A stretch of DNA of 64,000 bases from UBA11098 sp041671525. Lineage in GTDB: Bacteria > Patescibacteriota > Minisyncoccia > Moranbacterales > UBA2206. The DNA is taken from contig JBAZBJ010000001.1 in NCBI GenBank assembly GCA_041671525.1, positions 66,356 to 130,355 of the forward strand. Direction: 5' to 3'. Made by a program: the position numbers and the translations under genes. Positions 47,728 to 56,769 of this stretch are shown here, piece by piece. The notes beneath the pieces are model-generated. The model did not search any database. It had not been told where the DNA came from and saw only the letters and a program-made list of their open reading frames with translations. Numbering within the stretch: position 1 is the first letter of the stretch; each line of letters opens with the position of its first letter.

Positions 47728-50289
47728 ATGCAAAATATACCAAAACAATTTAATTTTCAAGAAGACGAAGAAAAAATATACCAGCTGTGGGAACAGAGTG
47801 GATTTTTCAATCCGGACAAGATTGAGTCGGCGGAAAAATATTGCAATGTTTTGCCACCGCCTAATGCCAATGGCGAGCTGCATCTCGGCCATGCCAGCGG
47901 TTACACGGTCATGGATATTTTCGGACGCTTTGAACGCATGAAAGGCAAAAAAGTTTTGTTGCTGCCGGGCAAAGATCATGCCGGGATTCAGACACAAGTC
48001 GTTTTTGAAAGGAAACTAAAAGAAGAGGGAAAAACCCGGGAGGAGCTTGGACGGGAAAATTTTTACAAAGCTTGCTATGATTTTTGCATCGATCGTTCCA
48101 ACTATATGCGGGCGCAGGAAAAACGGATCGGCATCAGTGCTGATTGGTCACGCGAAAAATTCACGCTGGACCCGGATGTTTTGAAAATCGCCCTGGAAAC
48201 TTTTGTGCAGATGTATCAAGACGGCATGATATATAAAGGTCGGAGGATCATCAATTGGTGTCCAAGTTGCGCGACGGCACTATCAGACGTGGAAGTGATC
48301 CATAAGGAAACAGACGGCAAATTATATTACATCAAATATCCGCTCAAGGACTCCACCGAATTTATCACCGTGGCCACGACGCGCCCGGAAACAATGTTGG
48401 GCGACACGGCAGTGGCGGTGAATCTCAAAGACGAACGGTTCAAAGATTTAGTTGGAAAAATCGTTGTTCTGCCATTGCAAGAACGGGAAATCCCAATCAT
48501 TGCAGATTGGCGCATCGAGATGGAATTTGGCACGGGCGCGGTAAAAATTACGCCGGCGCATGATCCTTTGGACTGGCAGATTGGCAAGGATAATAAGCTA
48601 GAAGAAATGCAGGTGATCAACGAGCAGGCGGAAATAACCGAGTTGGGCGGAAAGTATAGCGGACAAAAAGTTTTGGAAGCGCGGGAAAATGTGCTGAAAG
48701 ATTTGGTGGCTTTGAATTTGTTGGAAAAAATTGAAGAGATAAAAATCAACAAAGCAATCTGTGAGCGCTGCAAAACCACGATTGAGCCGTTGATTTCGCA
48801 GCAGTGGTTCGTTCGGGTGGACGCGGAGAAATATTCTCTCAAGAAAGAAACCTTGAAAGCCATTGAAAATGGAGAAGTGACATTTTTTCCGGAAAATTTC
48901 AAAAAAATCATGACACATTGGCTGACCAATCTGCAAGATTGGTGCATCTCGCGCCAGATCTGGTGGGGCCCACAATTTCCGGTGTGGTACAAGGGCGAAG
49001 AGGTTTATGTCGGAATCGAAAAACCAGCAGGTGGGGACTGGATCCAGGATGAAAACACTTTTGACACATGGTTTACCTCCGGGCAATGGCCGCACACGAC
49101 GCTCGGCTTTCCAGATGGCAAGGATTATGCAGAATTTTATCCCACCGACATGATGATCATGGGTCGGGACATTCTGACTTTCTGGGCTTCCAAAATGTTG
49201 ATGCTGGGATTGTATCGGACCGGAAAAATGTCATTCAAAAATTTATATTTTACCGGGTTGGTGCGGGACAAGGAGGGACACAAATTTTCCAAGTCGCGCG
49301 GCAACGGGATTGATCCGCTGCCGATGATTGAAAAATATGGCGCGGACGCTTTGCGCTTGAGTTTGGTGATGGACATTGCGCCGGGGCAGGACTCCAGATT
49401 GTTTGAGGAAAAAATCGAAAGCTTCCGAAACTTCGTGACCAAACTCTGGAACATCTTCCGTTACTGCACGCAAGCGGAAAATTTTGCGTTAGTGGAAAAA
49501 CTGGAGAAGGATGATCTGAAAACGTTGGCCGACCGGTGGATTGTGACGGAACTAGAGGAAGCCAAACAAACAATTAATAGTTTGCTGGAAAACAAGGAAA
49601 TTTCCTTGGCGCAGGCGCGCTTGCGACGATTTACCTGGGATCAATTCGCCGATTGGTATGTGGAGATAAATAAACTGGAAAAAAATTCCAAAGTTCTGGG
49701 TTATGTTTTGAATAACATCATCAAGCTGTGGCACCCCTTCACGCCATTTGTGACAGAAAAAATGTGGCAGATCTTGCAGGGTTCAGATAAGCTTCTGATG
49801 ATGGAGAAATGGCCACAGGCAGATGGGGAATTGATCGATAAAAAATCCCAGGAAGAATTTGCTAACCTGATGGAATTAATTGGTAAGCTGCGAAATACGC
49901 GTGCCAACTATCATATCAGTCCGGCGGAAATAATGGAGGCGTCCGGACAAAAATTTACGGGACTGGAAATTGTGGAAAGGCTCGGACGAGTTAAAATTTC
50001 TGAAGTGACTGGTGAAGAAAAAACATTGAGTGTTTCGAGCCGGAAAATTAAATTAGAATTGGCGATCGGCAAGCTGATTGATGTTAAAAAGGAGCTGCAG
50101 GCGATCGAAAAAGAAATCAAAAATTTGGAAAACCTGGTCGCAAAAACTGAAGCACTGGTTAGCAATAAAAATTTTCTGCAAAGCGCACAGGCGGATATTA
50201 TTAATGCAACTAACGCGCGGCTTGAGGAATATCGCGACAAAGCAAAGGCCCAGGCGGAATTGCGAGAGAGCATAAAAACTTTATTATAA
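47728..50289 (+). CDS. valS: Valyl-tRNA synthetase
   Basis: An 853-residue class I synthetase. PPPNANGELHLGHA carries HIGH (HLGH), the editing domain has TVATTRPETMLGDTAVAV, KFSKSRGNGIDP is the KMSKS loop, and QWFVRVDAEKYS and CISRQIWWGPQFPVW fit ValS/IleS. The C-terminal coiled coil (LIDVKKELQAIEKEIKNLENL, parts), specific to ValS, distinguishes it from IleS. Complete; editing should remove mischarged threonine. Followed by the RNase P RNA gene. Confidence 0.97.
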   Translation: MQNIPKQFNFQEDEEKIYQLWEQSGFFNPDKIESAEKYCNVLPPPNANGELHLGHASGYTVMDIFGRFERMKGKKVLLLPGKDHAGIQTQVVFERKLKEEGKTREELGRENFYKACYDFCIDRSNYMRAQEKRIGISADWSREKFTLDPDVLKIALETFVQMYQDGMIYKGRRIINWCPSCATALSDVEVIHKETDGKLYYIKYPLKDSTEFITVATTRPETMLGDTAVAVNLKDERFKDLVGKIVVLPLQEREIPIIADWRIEMEFGTGAVKITPAHDPLDWQIGKDNKLEEMQVINEQAEITELGGKYSGQKVLEARENVLKDLVALNLLEKIEEIKINKAICERCKTTIEPLISQQWFVRVDAEKYSLKKETLKAIENGEVTFFPENFKKIMTHWLTNLQDWCISRQIWWGPQFPVWYKGEEVYVGIEKPAGGDWIQDENTFDTWFTSGQWPHTTLGFPDGKDYAEFYPTDMMIMGRDILTFWASKMLMLGLYRTGKMSFKNLYFTGLVRDKEGHKFSKSRGNGIDPLPMIEKYGADALRLSLVMDIAPGQDSRLFEEKIESFRNFVTKLWNIFRYCTQAENFALVEKLEKDDLKTLADRWIVTELEEAKQTINSLLENKEISLAQARLRRFTWDQFADWYVEINKLEKNSKVLGYVLNNIIKLWHPFTPFVTEKMWQILQGSDKLLMMEKWPQADGELIDKKSQEEFANLMELIGKLRNTRANYHISPAEIMEASGQKFTGLEIVERLGRVKISEVTGEEKTLSVSSRKIKLELAIGKLIDVKKELQAIEKEIKNLENLVAKTEALVSNKNFLQSAQADIINATNARLEEYRDKAKAQAELRESIKTLL

Positions 50290-50328
50290 TAAAAAAGGCT
50301 TGTTTTAGGCTAATACCAGTATTTTGGA

Positions 50329-50357
50329 TTGACAAAAGGCTGTTTTTGACATATCAT
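50329..50357 (+). promoter_or_regulatory. Promoter of the RNase P RNA gene
   Basis: TTGACA (50329-50334), 17-base spacer, TATCAT (50352-50357). A second TTGACA at 50346 with GATAAT at 50372 has too long a spacer but could contribute. Confidence 0.65.
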
Positions 50358-50383
50358 AGTAAGTGTTGTTTGATAATTTAAAT

Positions 50384-50748
50384 CCAAGCTTTATCAAGGC
50401 AAATTGGGCAATTACTGTCGATGCAAATCGGCAGAGGAAAGTCCGGACATTGTCCCTTTAATGGGATGGGTAGTGGGTAACTCCCACACAGAGTAATCTG
50501 CGAGGTGCGAGCAGTGACGGCAAGGCTGAAAAGCCGCGCGTCCCATCATCCGATGGGATAATCCTGCGGTAACGCAGGGGTGAAACGGCTAAATCCTTAC
50601 CTCGATGCAAGGTCGTGTCTTGTTCTACACTAGTAAGAACAAGAAGTGCCGCTCGAGCTTGTCAGTAATGACGAGCCCAGATAAATGATTGCCGTCCGCC
50701 TCGGCGGATACAGAATCCGGCTTATAGATTTGCTTTGATAAATTTTGG
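50384..50748 (+). ncRNA. rnpB: RNase P RNA
   Basis: About 365 bases. The universal GAGGAAAGTCCGGAC core (50436-50450) and the 3' partner ATAAATGATTGCCGTCC...ACAGAATCCGGCTTATAG (parts, 50682-50726) are present, and the ends pair as P1 (CCAA...TTATCAA...GCAAAT with ATTTGC...TTGATAA...TTGG). GAGGTGCGAGCAGTGACGG-like core elements and a GGGTGAAACGG segment also fit. It processes the 5' ends of pre-tRNAs. Exact ends are estimated from P1. Confidence 0.93.
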
Positions 50749-50761
50749 GTTTAAGTTTACC

Positions 50762-50847
50762 CTACGAATTACGAACTTTTACGAATGTACGAACAATTTT
50801 TTCGTATTTCGTACATTCGTACAGCGTAGCGTATTCGTAATTCGTAG
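50762..50847. repeat. Long nested palindrome before the polysaccharide locus
   Basis: CTACGAATTACGAA (50762-50775) with TTCGTAATTCGTAG (50834-50847), perfect over 14 bases, encloses ACGAATGTACGAA (50781-50793) with TTCGTACATTCGT (50808-50820), perfect over 13 bases. It lies directly before the ATG of the glycosyl transferase and could act as bidirectional terminator or as a mobile palindromic repeat. Confidence 0.75.
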
Positions 50848-50854
50848 AGAAATT

Positions 50855-52270
50855 ATGAAGAAATCGGAATTATTTTTTAGTGCGATCCAGGTGCCGGTTG
50901 ATTTTGCGATGATTTTTTTGGCCGCGCTGACGGCTTTTTCTATTCGGAATGTCCCTTCGATCATCCAACTGAAGCCAATTTTGTATACATTTCCGTTGGC
51001 CAGTTATATCCAGATTGTCCTGATCGTGGTGCCGCTTTTCATCCTGATTTACGCTTTTGAAGGTCTATATGCAATCCGGGCGACGCGGAAATTTTGGAAA
51101 GAAGCCATCAAAGTTTTTTTTGCGACGACGATCGGTTTGGTCATTATAATTTTGGCCATCTTTTTGAAACGTGAATGGTTTTCCTCGCGCTTTATTATTT
51201 TGGCAGCTTGGATGCTGGCCACTTCCTATGTCATCATCGCGCGCTATCTGATCCAATTGATCCAAAAATGGTTGTTGCGAAATCAGGGTATCGGCGTGCA
51301 TAGAGTCTTGCTGATCGGCCGCAACGGCAAGATGAACACGATTAGCAAGTTGATCAAGCAGAATAAAAATTTGGGCTATCGGGTAGTGGAACAGATTGAC
51401 ACGGCCCATCTTAAAGTGGTGAGAAAGATTGCCGATGAAAAAGGAGTGGATGAAATAATTTTGTGTGAGCCGTCAGTCACTGACGATGAGCAGGAAAAAT
51501 TGATTGATTATTGTGCGATCCATGGGATTACTTTCAAATATATTCCGACAACGATGCAATCTTCGCGATATGAAATTGGAGTGCTGAATGGTGAGCCATT
51601 AATTGAAATCAAGCACACGCCGCTTGACGGGTGGGGGCGAATTCTGAAACGGGTGTTTGACCTCGTGGCATCCGTGTTAGGCATCGTCATTACTTCGCCG
51701 ATTATGCTGCTCACAGCCTTGGCGGTGCGCTTGGATAGCGATGGTCCGATTATTTTTAAAAATGAACGGATCGGTGGCGACGGCCAGAAATTTTTTGTGT
51801 ATAAATTCCGCTATATGAAATGGGAATGTTGCGTGACCGAGGAAAATCCGCTGGTGGATGAAGCAATGAAAATAGAAAAAGGATTGATTGACACGCAGAG
51901 TGTGCGCAAGGGCCCGTTGTACAAAATCAAGGATGACCCGCGTAAAACCCGCGTCGGGAAATTTATTGAGAAATATTCGATTGATGAGTTGCCACAATTC
52001 TTTAATGTGCTCTTGGGTTCGATGAGCATGGTTGGTCCGCGACCGCACCAAGAAAGGGAAGTGGCCAAATATATGGATTATCATCGACGCCTGCTGACTA
52101 TCAAGCCGGGCGTGACCGGCATGGCACAGGTCTCCGGGCGTTCCGATCTGGATTTTGAAGATGAATATAAATTGGACCTCTATTACATCGAAAATTGGTC
52201 ATTGTGGCTGGACATTCAGATCTGCCTTAAAACCGTGTCCGTCTTGTTCAAAAGGCGACGCAATCTGTAA
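50855..52270 (+). CDS. Polyprenyl-phosphate sugar phosphotransferase (WbaP/undecaprenyl-phosphate glucose phosphotransferase family)
   Basis: A 471-residue protein from ATG 50855 (an upstream in-frame start, 50735, falls in rnpB and a palindrome and is rejected). Four N-terminal membrane helices (residues 10-130), a CoA-binding-like middle (VLLIGRNGKMNTI), and the C-terminal catalytic domain with KRVFDLVASVLG membrane re-entry, RLDSDGPIIFKNERIG, DELPQFFNVLLGSMSMVGPRP and KPGVTGMAQVSGRS. It loads the first sugar phosphate on the lipid carrier, starting a surface polysaccharide. It opens the glycan locus. Confidence 0.92.
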   Translation: MKKSELFFSAIQVPVDFAMIFLAALTAFSIRNVPSIIQLKPILYTFPLASYIQIVLIVVPLFILIYAFEGLYAIRATRKFWKEAIKVFFATTIGLVIIILAIFLKREWFSSRFIILAAWMLATSYVIIARYLIQLIQKWLLRNQGIGVHRVLLIGRNGKMNTISKLIKQNKNLGYRVVEQIDTAHLKVVRKIADEKGVDEIILCEPSVTDDEQEKLIDYCAIHGITFKYIPTTMQSSRYEIGVLNGEPLIEIKHTPLDGWGRILKRVFDLVASVLGIVITSPIMLLTALAVRLDSDGPIIFKNERIGGDGQKFFVYKFRYMKWECCVTEENPLVDEAMKIEKGLIDTQSVRKGPLYKIKDDPRKTRVGKFIEKYSIDELPQFFNVLLGSMSMVGPRPHQEREVAKYMDYHRRLLTIKPGVTGMAQVSGRSDLDFEDEYKLDLYYIENWSLWLDIQICLKTVSVLFKRRRNL

Positions 52271-52278
52271 AATGAAGT

Positions 52279-52302
52279 AAAAAGGCTAAACAAAGCCTTT
52301 TT
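52279..52302 (+). terminator. Terminator after the sugar phosphotransferase
   Basis: AAAAAGGCT (52279-52287) with AGCCTTTTT (52294-52302). Confidence 0.7.
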
Positions 52303-52362
52303 AAATTTGTTTAAAAAGTAAAAAAAAGGTACAATGGGGGCAAGTAAAAAACGCTCAAAACC

Positions 52363-53472
52363 ATGAAGATTGCTCTCGTCCATGATTATTTGGTCCAGAA
52401 TGGCGGCGCTGAAAAAGTGCTGGAATGTTTCACGGAGCTTTTTCCGTGTGCGCCGATTTATACACTCTTATATGCGCCGGAGCTGATGTACGGGGCTTTT
52501 GAAGGAAAAAATATCAAGACTTCTTTTCTGCAAAATTTTCCGTTTTCCACGAGCAAGCACCGGATTTTTCCGCAGTTTATGCCAATGGCGATCGAGCAGT
52601 TTGATTTTTCTGATTTTGACATCGTCCTTTCGGATTCCTCGAGCTTTGCCAAAGGGATCATCACCGCTCCGGAAACGTTGCATATCTGCTATATGCACAC
52701 ACCGATGCGGTTCGCGTGGGATGATTGCCAAAAATATACACGGGATTTTTATTTTTCCAAAATCATCAAAAAAATCATCCCGTTTGTCATGAATTACGTG
52801 CGGGTCTGGGATCGGGTGAGCGCGGATCGTCCCGACAAACTGATTGCCAATTCCAATTTTATCGCGCGGCGGATCAAAAAATATTATAAACGGGAATCCA
52901 TCGTCATTCATCCGCCGATCGAAACGCAAAAATTTTATGTCAGTCCGGAGCATGATGACTATTTCCTGATGGTCGGGCGCTTTATGGCGTACAAAAGATT
53001 CGACATCGTGATCGAGGCGTTCAATCAGTTGGGTCTGCCGCTCAAAATTATCGGACGCGGTCCGGAGAAAAAACGACTGGAAAAAATTGCCAAAACCAAC
53101 ATTGAATTTCTGGGTCGAGTGGATGATGCGAAATTAGCTGATTATTTTTCCAAGGCGCGGGCTTTCATTTTTCCGCAGGAGGAGGATTTTGGCTTGACGG
53201 CGATTGAGGCGATGGCTTCCGGCCGACCGGTGATTGCCTTTCGGGGTGGGGATATCCCGGAACATATTGAAGAAGGAAGAACCGGTATGTTTTTTGAAAC
53301 GCAGACGGCGGCGGATATCGTCGCGGCCATCGGGCGATTCAAGGACGCTGACTTTGATCCGGCATATATCCGGGGAACCGCGCTCAAATTTGACAGAGAG
53401 CTGTTTAAGAGTAAAATTAAGGACTACATCGAAACTGAACTGGCGCTACATAAAAACAGCCTAAACACATAA
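52363..53472 (+). CDS. GT4-family glycosyltransferase
   Basis: A 369-residue GT-B enzyme. N-terminal Rossmann half with KIALVHDYLVQNGGAEKVLE (parts) and YMHTPMRFAWDD; C-terminal half with LMVGRFMAYKRFDIVIEAF, EDFGLTAIEAMASGRPVIAF (E-x7-E nucleotide-sugar site) and VIAFRGGDIPEHI. Transfers a sugar from a nucleotide donor in polysaccharide assembly. Four bases upstream of the Wzz-like gene, so same operon. Confidence 0.92.
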   Translation: MKIALVHDYLVQNGGAEKVLECFTELFPCAPIYTLLYAPELMYGAFEGKNIKTSFLQNFPFSTSKHRIFPQFMPMAIEQFDFSDFDIVLSDSSSFAKGIITAPETLHICYMHTPMRFAWDDCQKYTRDFYFSKIIKKIIPFVMNYVRVWDRVSADRPDKLIANSNFIARRIKKYYKRESIVIHPPIETQKFYVSPEHDDYFLMVGRFMAYKRFDIVIEAFNQLGLPLKIIGRGPEKKRLEKIAKTNIEFLGRVDDAKLADYFSKARAFIFPQEEDFGLTAIEAMASGRPVIAFRGGDIPEHIEEGRTGMFFETQTAADIVAAIGRFKDADFDPAYIRGTALKFDRELFKSKIKDYIETELALHKNSLNT

Positions 53473-53476
53473 TCCC

Positions 53477-54082
53477 ATGGAACTCAAGGAATATATCCGA
53501 ATTATCAAGGAGCATCGCGACATCTTTTTGGTCGTAGTTTTGGGTGTGATTGTCGCGGCCTTTTTCGTGCTGATCGTGAAAGCGGATTCGTACTCAACTT
53601 CGCTGCTCTTGAGTATAACTCGCAGTGGATCTCAGGAAACGGCCGACTACAAATTCGATGATTTTTATCGGATCCAGGCGGATGAAAAATTCGCAGAAAC
53701 CATTGTCCAATGGGTGAGCAATCCCGGCATCGAGGCGGACATTTTTGCGGCCGCCGGTGTCCGTGCGGACAATTTCAGCCTGCGGCAACTTTCCAAAAGC
53801 TTCAAAGCCGAAAAACTGTCTTCCCAGGCGGTCGCCGTTTCTTTCTCGGCGCCCAGTTCTGAGCGGGCGCAAAAAATTGCCGACTCAATTTTCGCGGTAC
53901 TGGAAAAAAATAACGAAACGCTCAACAAAGATCAAAAAGAAAATGGCTGGTTCAAGATTGTGGCGCATGACCCGATCATCGTCAAGAACAACTACAATCC
54001 ATTCCTAATTTTTATACTGGCCTTATCGGTCGGCCTGTTCTTGGCTTTTTGGACAGTTTTAATAATTCACTATCTGAAATAA
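53477..54082 (+). CDS. Wzz/chain-length-determinant-like membrane protein
   Basis: A 201-residue protein with an N-terminal helix (residues 17-35, VVVLGVIVAAFFVLIV) and a C-terminal helix (about 176-198), both in the membrane, and a soluble middle outside, as in Wzz/BtrX polysaccharide co-polymerases. Shorter than E. coli Wzz (about 325) and lacking the kinase domain of Wzc. Likely sets glycan chain length. Stop overlaps ATG of the next glycosyltransferase gene by zero to one base. Confidence 0.75.
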   Translation: MELKEYIRIIKEHRDIFLVVVLGVIVAAFFVLIVKADSYSTSLLLSITRSGSQETADYKFDDFYRIQADEKFAETIVQWVSNPGIEADIFAAAGVRADNFSLRQLSKSFKAEKLSSQAVAVSFSAPSSERAQKIADSIFAVLEKNNETLNKDQKENGWFKIVAHDPIIVKNNYNPFLIFILALSVGLFLAFWTVLIIHYLK

Positions 54083-55252
54083 ATGCGAATCGGAATCGAT
54101 GTCCGCTGTTTGATCGAAGGGCGACGGACTGGCGTGGAAGAGTACACGCTGAACCTGCTCCAAAATTTATTCGCAATCGACACGAAGAACGATTATGTTC
54201 TTTTTTTGAATTCTTTCCGTCCGCACAAAGCCGATCTGGCATGGGTGGAAAAATATGATAATGTTTCAATAAAAAAATTTCGCTATCCAAATAAGCTGCT
54301 GAATTTCCTTTTTTGGTATCTGCGCTGGCCAAAAATTGATGAAATGCTGGGCGGGGTCGACGTCATTTTTTTGCCAAATATTATTTTTGCCAGCGTCAGT
54401 AAAAAAGCGAAACTTTTGGTGACGATCCATGATCTCAGTTTCGAGCGTTATCCGGAAACTTTTTCTCGGAAAAGAAGATGGTGGCACATCTTCATCAATG
54501 CGCGCCGGATCTGTCGGGCAGCGGACCGAATAATTGCGGTTTCGGATTCGACCAAGCACGACCTCCTGAACCTGTATGGCATACCGGATAAAAAAATTGC
54601 GGTTATCCGCAGCGGCCTAAGCGAGAGACTCTGCGTGTTGGATCGCAACCGGTCGGAACTGGCCGCTACCAAGGAAAAATACGGCTTGCCATACAAGTTT
54701 ATTTTGTTTTTTGGCACCATTGAGCCGCGTAAAAATTTGGTGGGGCTTATCCGGGCGTATAATGATTTGCAGAAATACGCGCGGGAGAATAACCTGGAAG
54801 AATTAGCAAAACACGCATTGGTGATTGCCGGGCAGTCGGGCTGGCTCGCGGGCGAAATTTACGCGGAAATTGAAAGATCGAAATTCAAGGAGCAGATCAT
54901 CGTCATCGACGCGGTGCCGGATGTGGACAAGGAATACATTTTTAATTTGGCGACACTTTTTGTCTACCCGTCATTTTTTGAAGGTTTTGGTTTTCCACCG
55001 CTGGAAGCGATGGCCTGCGGAGTACCGGCGATTGTCTCGAACAATTCCTCCTTGCCGGAAATTGTGGGCAAGAGCGCGGTGATGATCGACCCGGACAAGC
55101 CGGATGAAATTGCGAAGGTCATGAAGGAAATGTTGCTTTCTAAAGAACTGCAGGACAGACTGAAAAGCGAAGGTCCAAAGGCAGCCGCAAATTTTTCTTG
55201 GCAGAAAACCGCCAAAGAATTTTTAGCAGTGGTGAAAAATTTGGAGCGATAA
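54083..55252 (+). CDS. GT4-family glycosyltransferase
   Basis: A 389-residue GT-B enzyme. RIGIDVRCLIEGRRTGVEEYT at the N-terminus (parts), TIHDLSFERYPETFS, AVSDSTKHDLL, FGTIEPRKNLVGLIRAY, and FFEGFGFPPLEAMACG (E-x7-E). Same family as the enzyme at 55612, which shares the RIGIDxRxxxGxGRY-type start. Part of the polysaccharide operon. Confidence 0.92.
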   Translation: MRIGIDVRCLIEGRRTGVEEYTLNLLQNLFAIDTKNDYVLFLNSFRPHKADLAWVEKYDNVSIKKFRYPNKLLNFLFWYLRWPKIDEMLGGVDVIFLPNIIFASVSKKAKLLVTIHDLSFERYPETFSRKRRWWHIFINARRICRAADRIIAVSDSTKHDLLNLYGIPDKKIAVIRSGLSERLCVLDRNRSELAATKEKYGLPYKFILFFGTIEPRKNLVGLIRAYNDLQKYARENNLEELAKHALVIAGQSGWLAGEIYAEIERSKFKEQIIVIDAVPDVDKEYIFNLATLFVYPSFFEGFGFPPLEAMACGVPAIVSNNSSLPEIVGKSAVMIDPDKPDEIAKVMKEMLLSKELQDRLKSEGPKAAANFSWQKTAKEFLAVVKNLER

Positions 55253-55261
55253 AAATGTGCA

Positions 55262-55507
55262 ATGTATTATCTGTATATTTTAGAGTGCGGAGATAGAACT
55301 TTATACACGGGCATTACCGTTGATTTGGCGCGGAGACTGTCAGAACATAATGGTTCAAAACTGGGTGCCAAATATACGCGGGCCCGCCGACCAGTGAAAG
55401 TCGTGTACTCACGGAAATTCAAAAGTCGTTCAACTGCCAGTCAGGCTGAAAGTAAAATCAAAAATCTTTCACGAGAAGATAAATTGGGGTTAATTACGCG
55501 CGGTTAA
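55262..55507 (+). CDS. GIY-YIG endonuclease-domain protein (UPF0213-like)
   Basis: An 81-residue single GIY-YIG domain. YYLYILECGDRTLYTGITVDLARRLSEHN (in parts) carries the GIY (YLYIL) and YIG (YTGIT) motifs with Arg; KYTRARRPVKVVY and AESKIKNLSREDK complete it. Widespread small protein of uncertain DNA function. Ten bases after the glycosyltransferase; its presence here may be coincidental. Confidence 0.9.
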   Translation: MYYLYILECGDRTLYTGITVDLARRLSEHNGSKLGAKYTRARRPVKVVYSRKFKSRSTASQAESKIKNLSREDKLGLITRG

Positions 55508-55611
55508 GCAAGCCATATTTTGTGGATATTAAAATAATGAGGTATGCGTTGATTCGGGTGCTTTTTCGCTTTAAATTTGCTATAATTGAGTCATAATTCT
55601 AGCAATATTTT

Positions 55612-56769
55612 ATGCGCATCGGAATTGACGCGAGATTTTATGGATCGATCGGAAAGGGGCTTGGTCGCTACACGCAAAAACTGATTGAAAATTTGGAAAA
55701 AATAGACACACAGAATGATTATTTTGTTTTTTTGCGTAAGGAAAATTTTGCCGAATATCAGCCGGCGAACAATAATTTTCAGAAAGTTTTGGCGGATTAT
55801 CGCTGGTATACCTTTGCCGAGCAAATCAGCATGCCGGAACTGCTCAAAGAGTATAAATTAGATCTGGTGCATTTTCCGCATTTTAATGTGCCAATATTTT
55901 ACCGCAAGGATTTCGTGGTGACAATCCATGATCTCATCTTGATCCATTTCCCGACGCTGCGTGGCACAACTTTAAATCCAGTCATGTATTGGTTGAAGTT
56001 TGCCGCCTATAAACTGGCAATCGGCTCTGCGATCCGTCGCGCCAAGAAGATTATTGCGGTTTCTGATTTTACCCGGCAGGACATTTTGAATCATTATCGC
56101 GTCGATCCACAGAAAATTGTGCGGACGTATGAAGCGTGTGATGATTTTTGCAATATTTCGGATAGTGATGAACCCGCGATTATGCGAAAATATGGTCTGC
56201 CAGTGGATAATTGTGGTATAATAAAGCCATACCTGCTATATGTGGGCAACCCGTATCCACACAAAAATCTGGAAAGATTGATCCGGTCATTCAAACAACT
56301 ACAAGCGGCGGACAAAGACCTTTTTTTGGCGTTGGTTGGCAAAGATGATTATTTTTATCAGCGGTTACAATGTTTGGTCAAAGCTGAGGCAGTCAAAAAC
56401 GTGATTTTTCTGGGGTATGTGCCGGATCGTGATCTGGATATTATCTACAAAAAAGCTAAGCTGTATGTTTTCCCATCATTGTATGAGGGATTTGGCATTC
56501 CACCGCTGGAAGCCATGGCCAAGGGCGTGCCGGTTGCTTCATCCGACCATCCGTGCATGATGGAGGTTTTGGAGGATAGTGCTTGTTATTTTGATGCGAG
56601 AAATGTGGAAAAAATAGCACAAGCTATCAGTCAATTACTGGGAGATGAAAAATTGCAACAAGAACTGATAGAAAAAGGATATAAGCAGATTCAAAAATAT
56701 AGTTGGAAAAAAATGGCGCTAGAGACTTTGGAAATTTATAACGGTCTTTTTGATGCAAAACAAAAATAG
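55612..56769 (+). CDS. GT4-family glycosyltransferase
   Basis: A 385-residue GT-B enzyme. RIGIDARFYGSIGKGLGRYTQKL start (parts), TIHDLILIHFPTLRG, AVSDFTRQDIL, YVGNPYPHKNLERLIRSF and LYEGFGIPPLEAMAKG (E-x7-E), then SSDHPCMMEVLEDSA. A TATAAT at 55581-55586 may serve as its promoter. Its end overlaps the start of the DUF4012 gene, so the two are co-translated. Confidence 0.92.
   Translation: MRIGIDARFYGSIGKGLGRYTQKLIENLEKIDTQNDYFVFLRKENFAEYQPANNNFQKVLADYRWYTFAEQISMPELLKEYKLDLVHFPHFNVPIFYRKDFVVTIHDLILIHFPTLRGTTLNPVMYWLKFAAYKLAIGSAIRRAKKIIAVSDFTRQDILNHYRVDPQKIVRTYEACDDFCNISDSDEPAIMRKYGLPVDNCGIIKPYLLYVGNPYPHKNLERLIRSFKQLQAADKDLFLALVGKDDYFYQRLQCLVKAEAVKNVIFLGYVPDRDLDIIYKKAKLYVFPSLYEGFGIPPLEAMAKGVPVASSDHPCMMEVLEDSACYFDARNVEKIAQAISQLLGDEKLQQELIEKGYKQIQKYSWKKMALETLEIYNGLFDAKQK

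Noticed and set aside
50735..50854. N-terminal extension of the sugar phosphotransferase
   Set aside because: It would lie in rnpB and a palindrome; ATG 50855 gives the normal family start.
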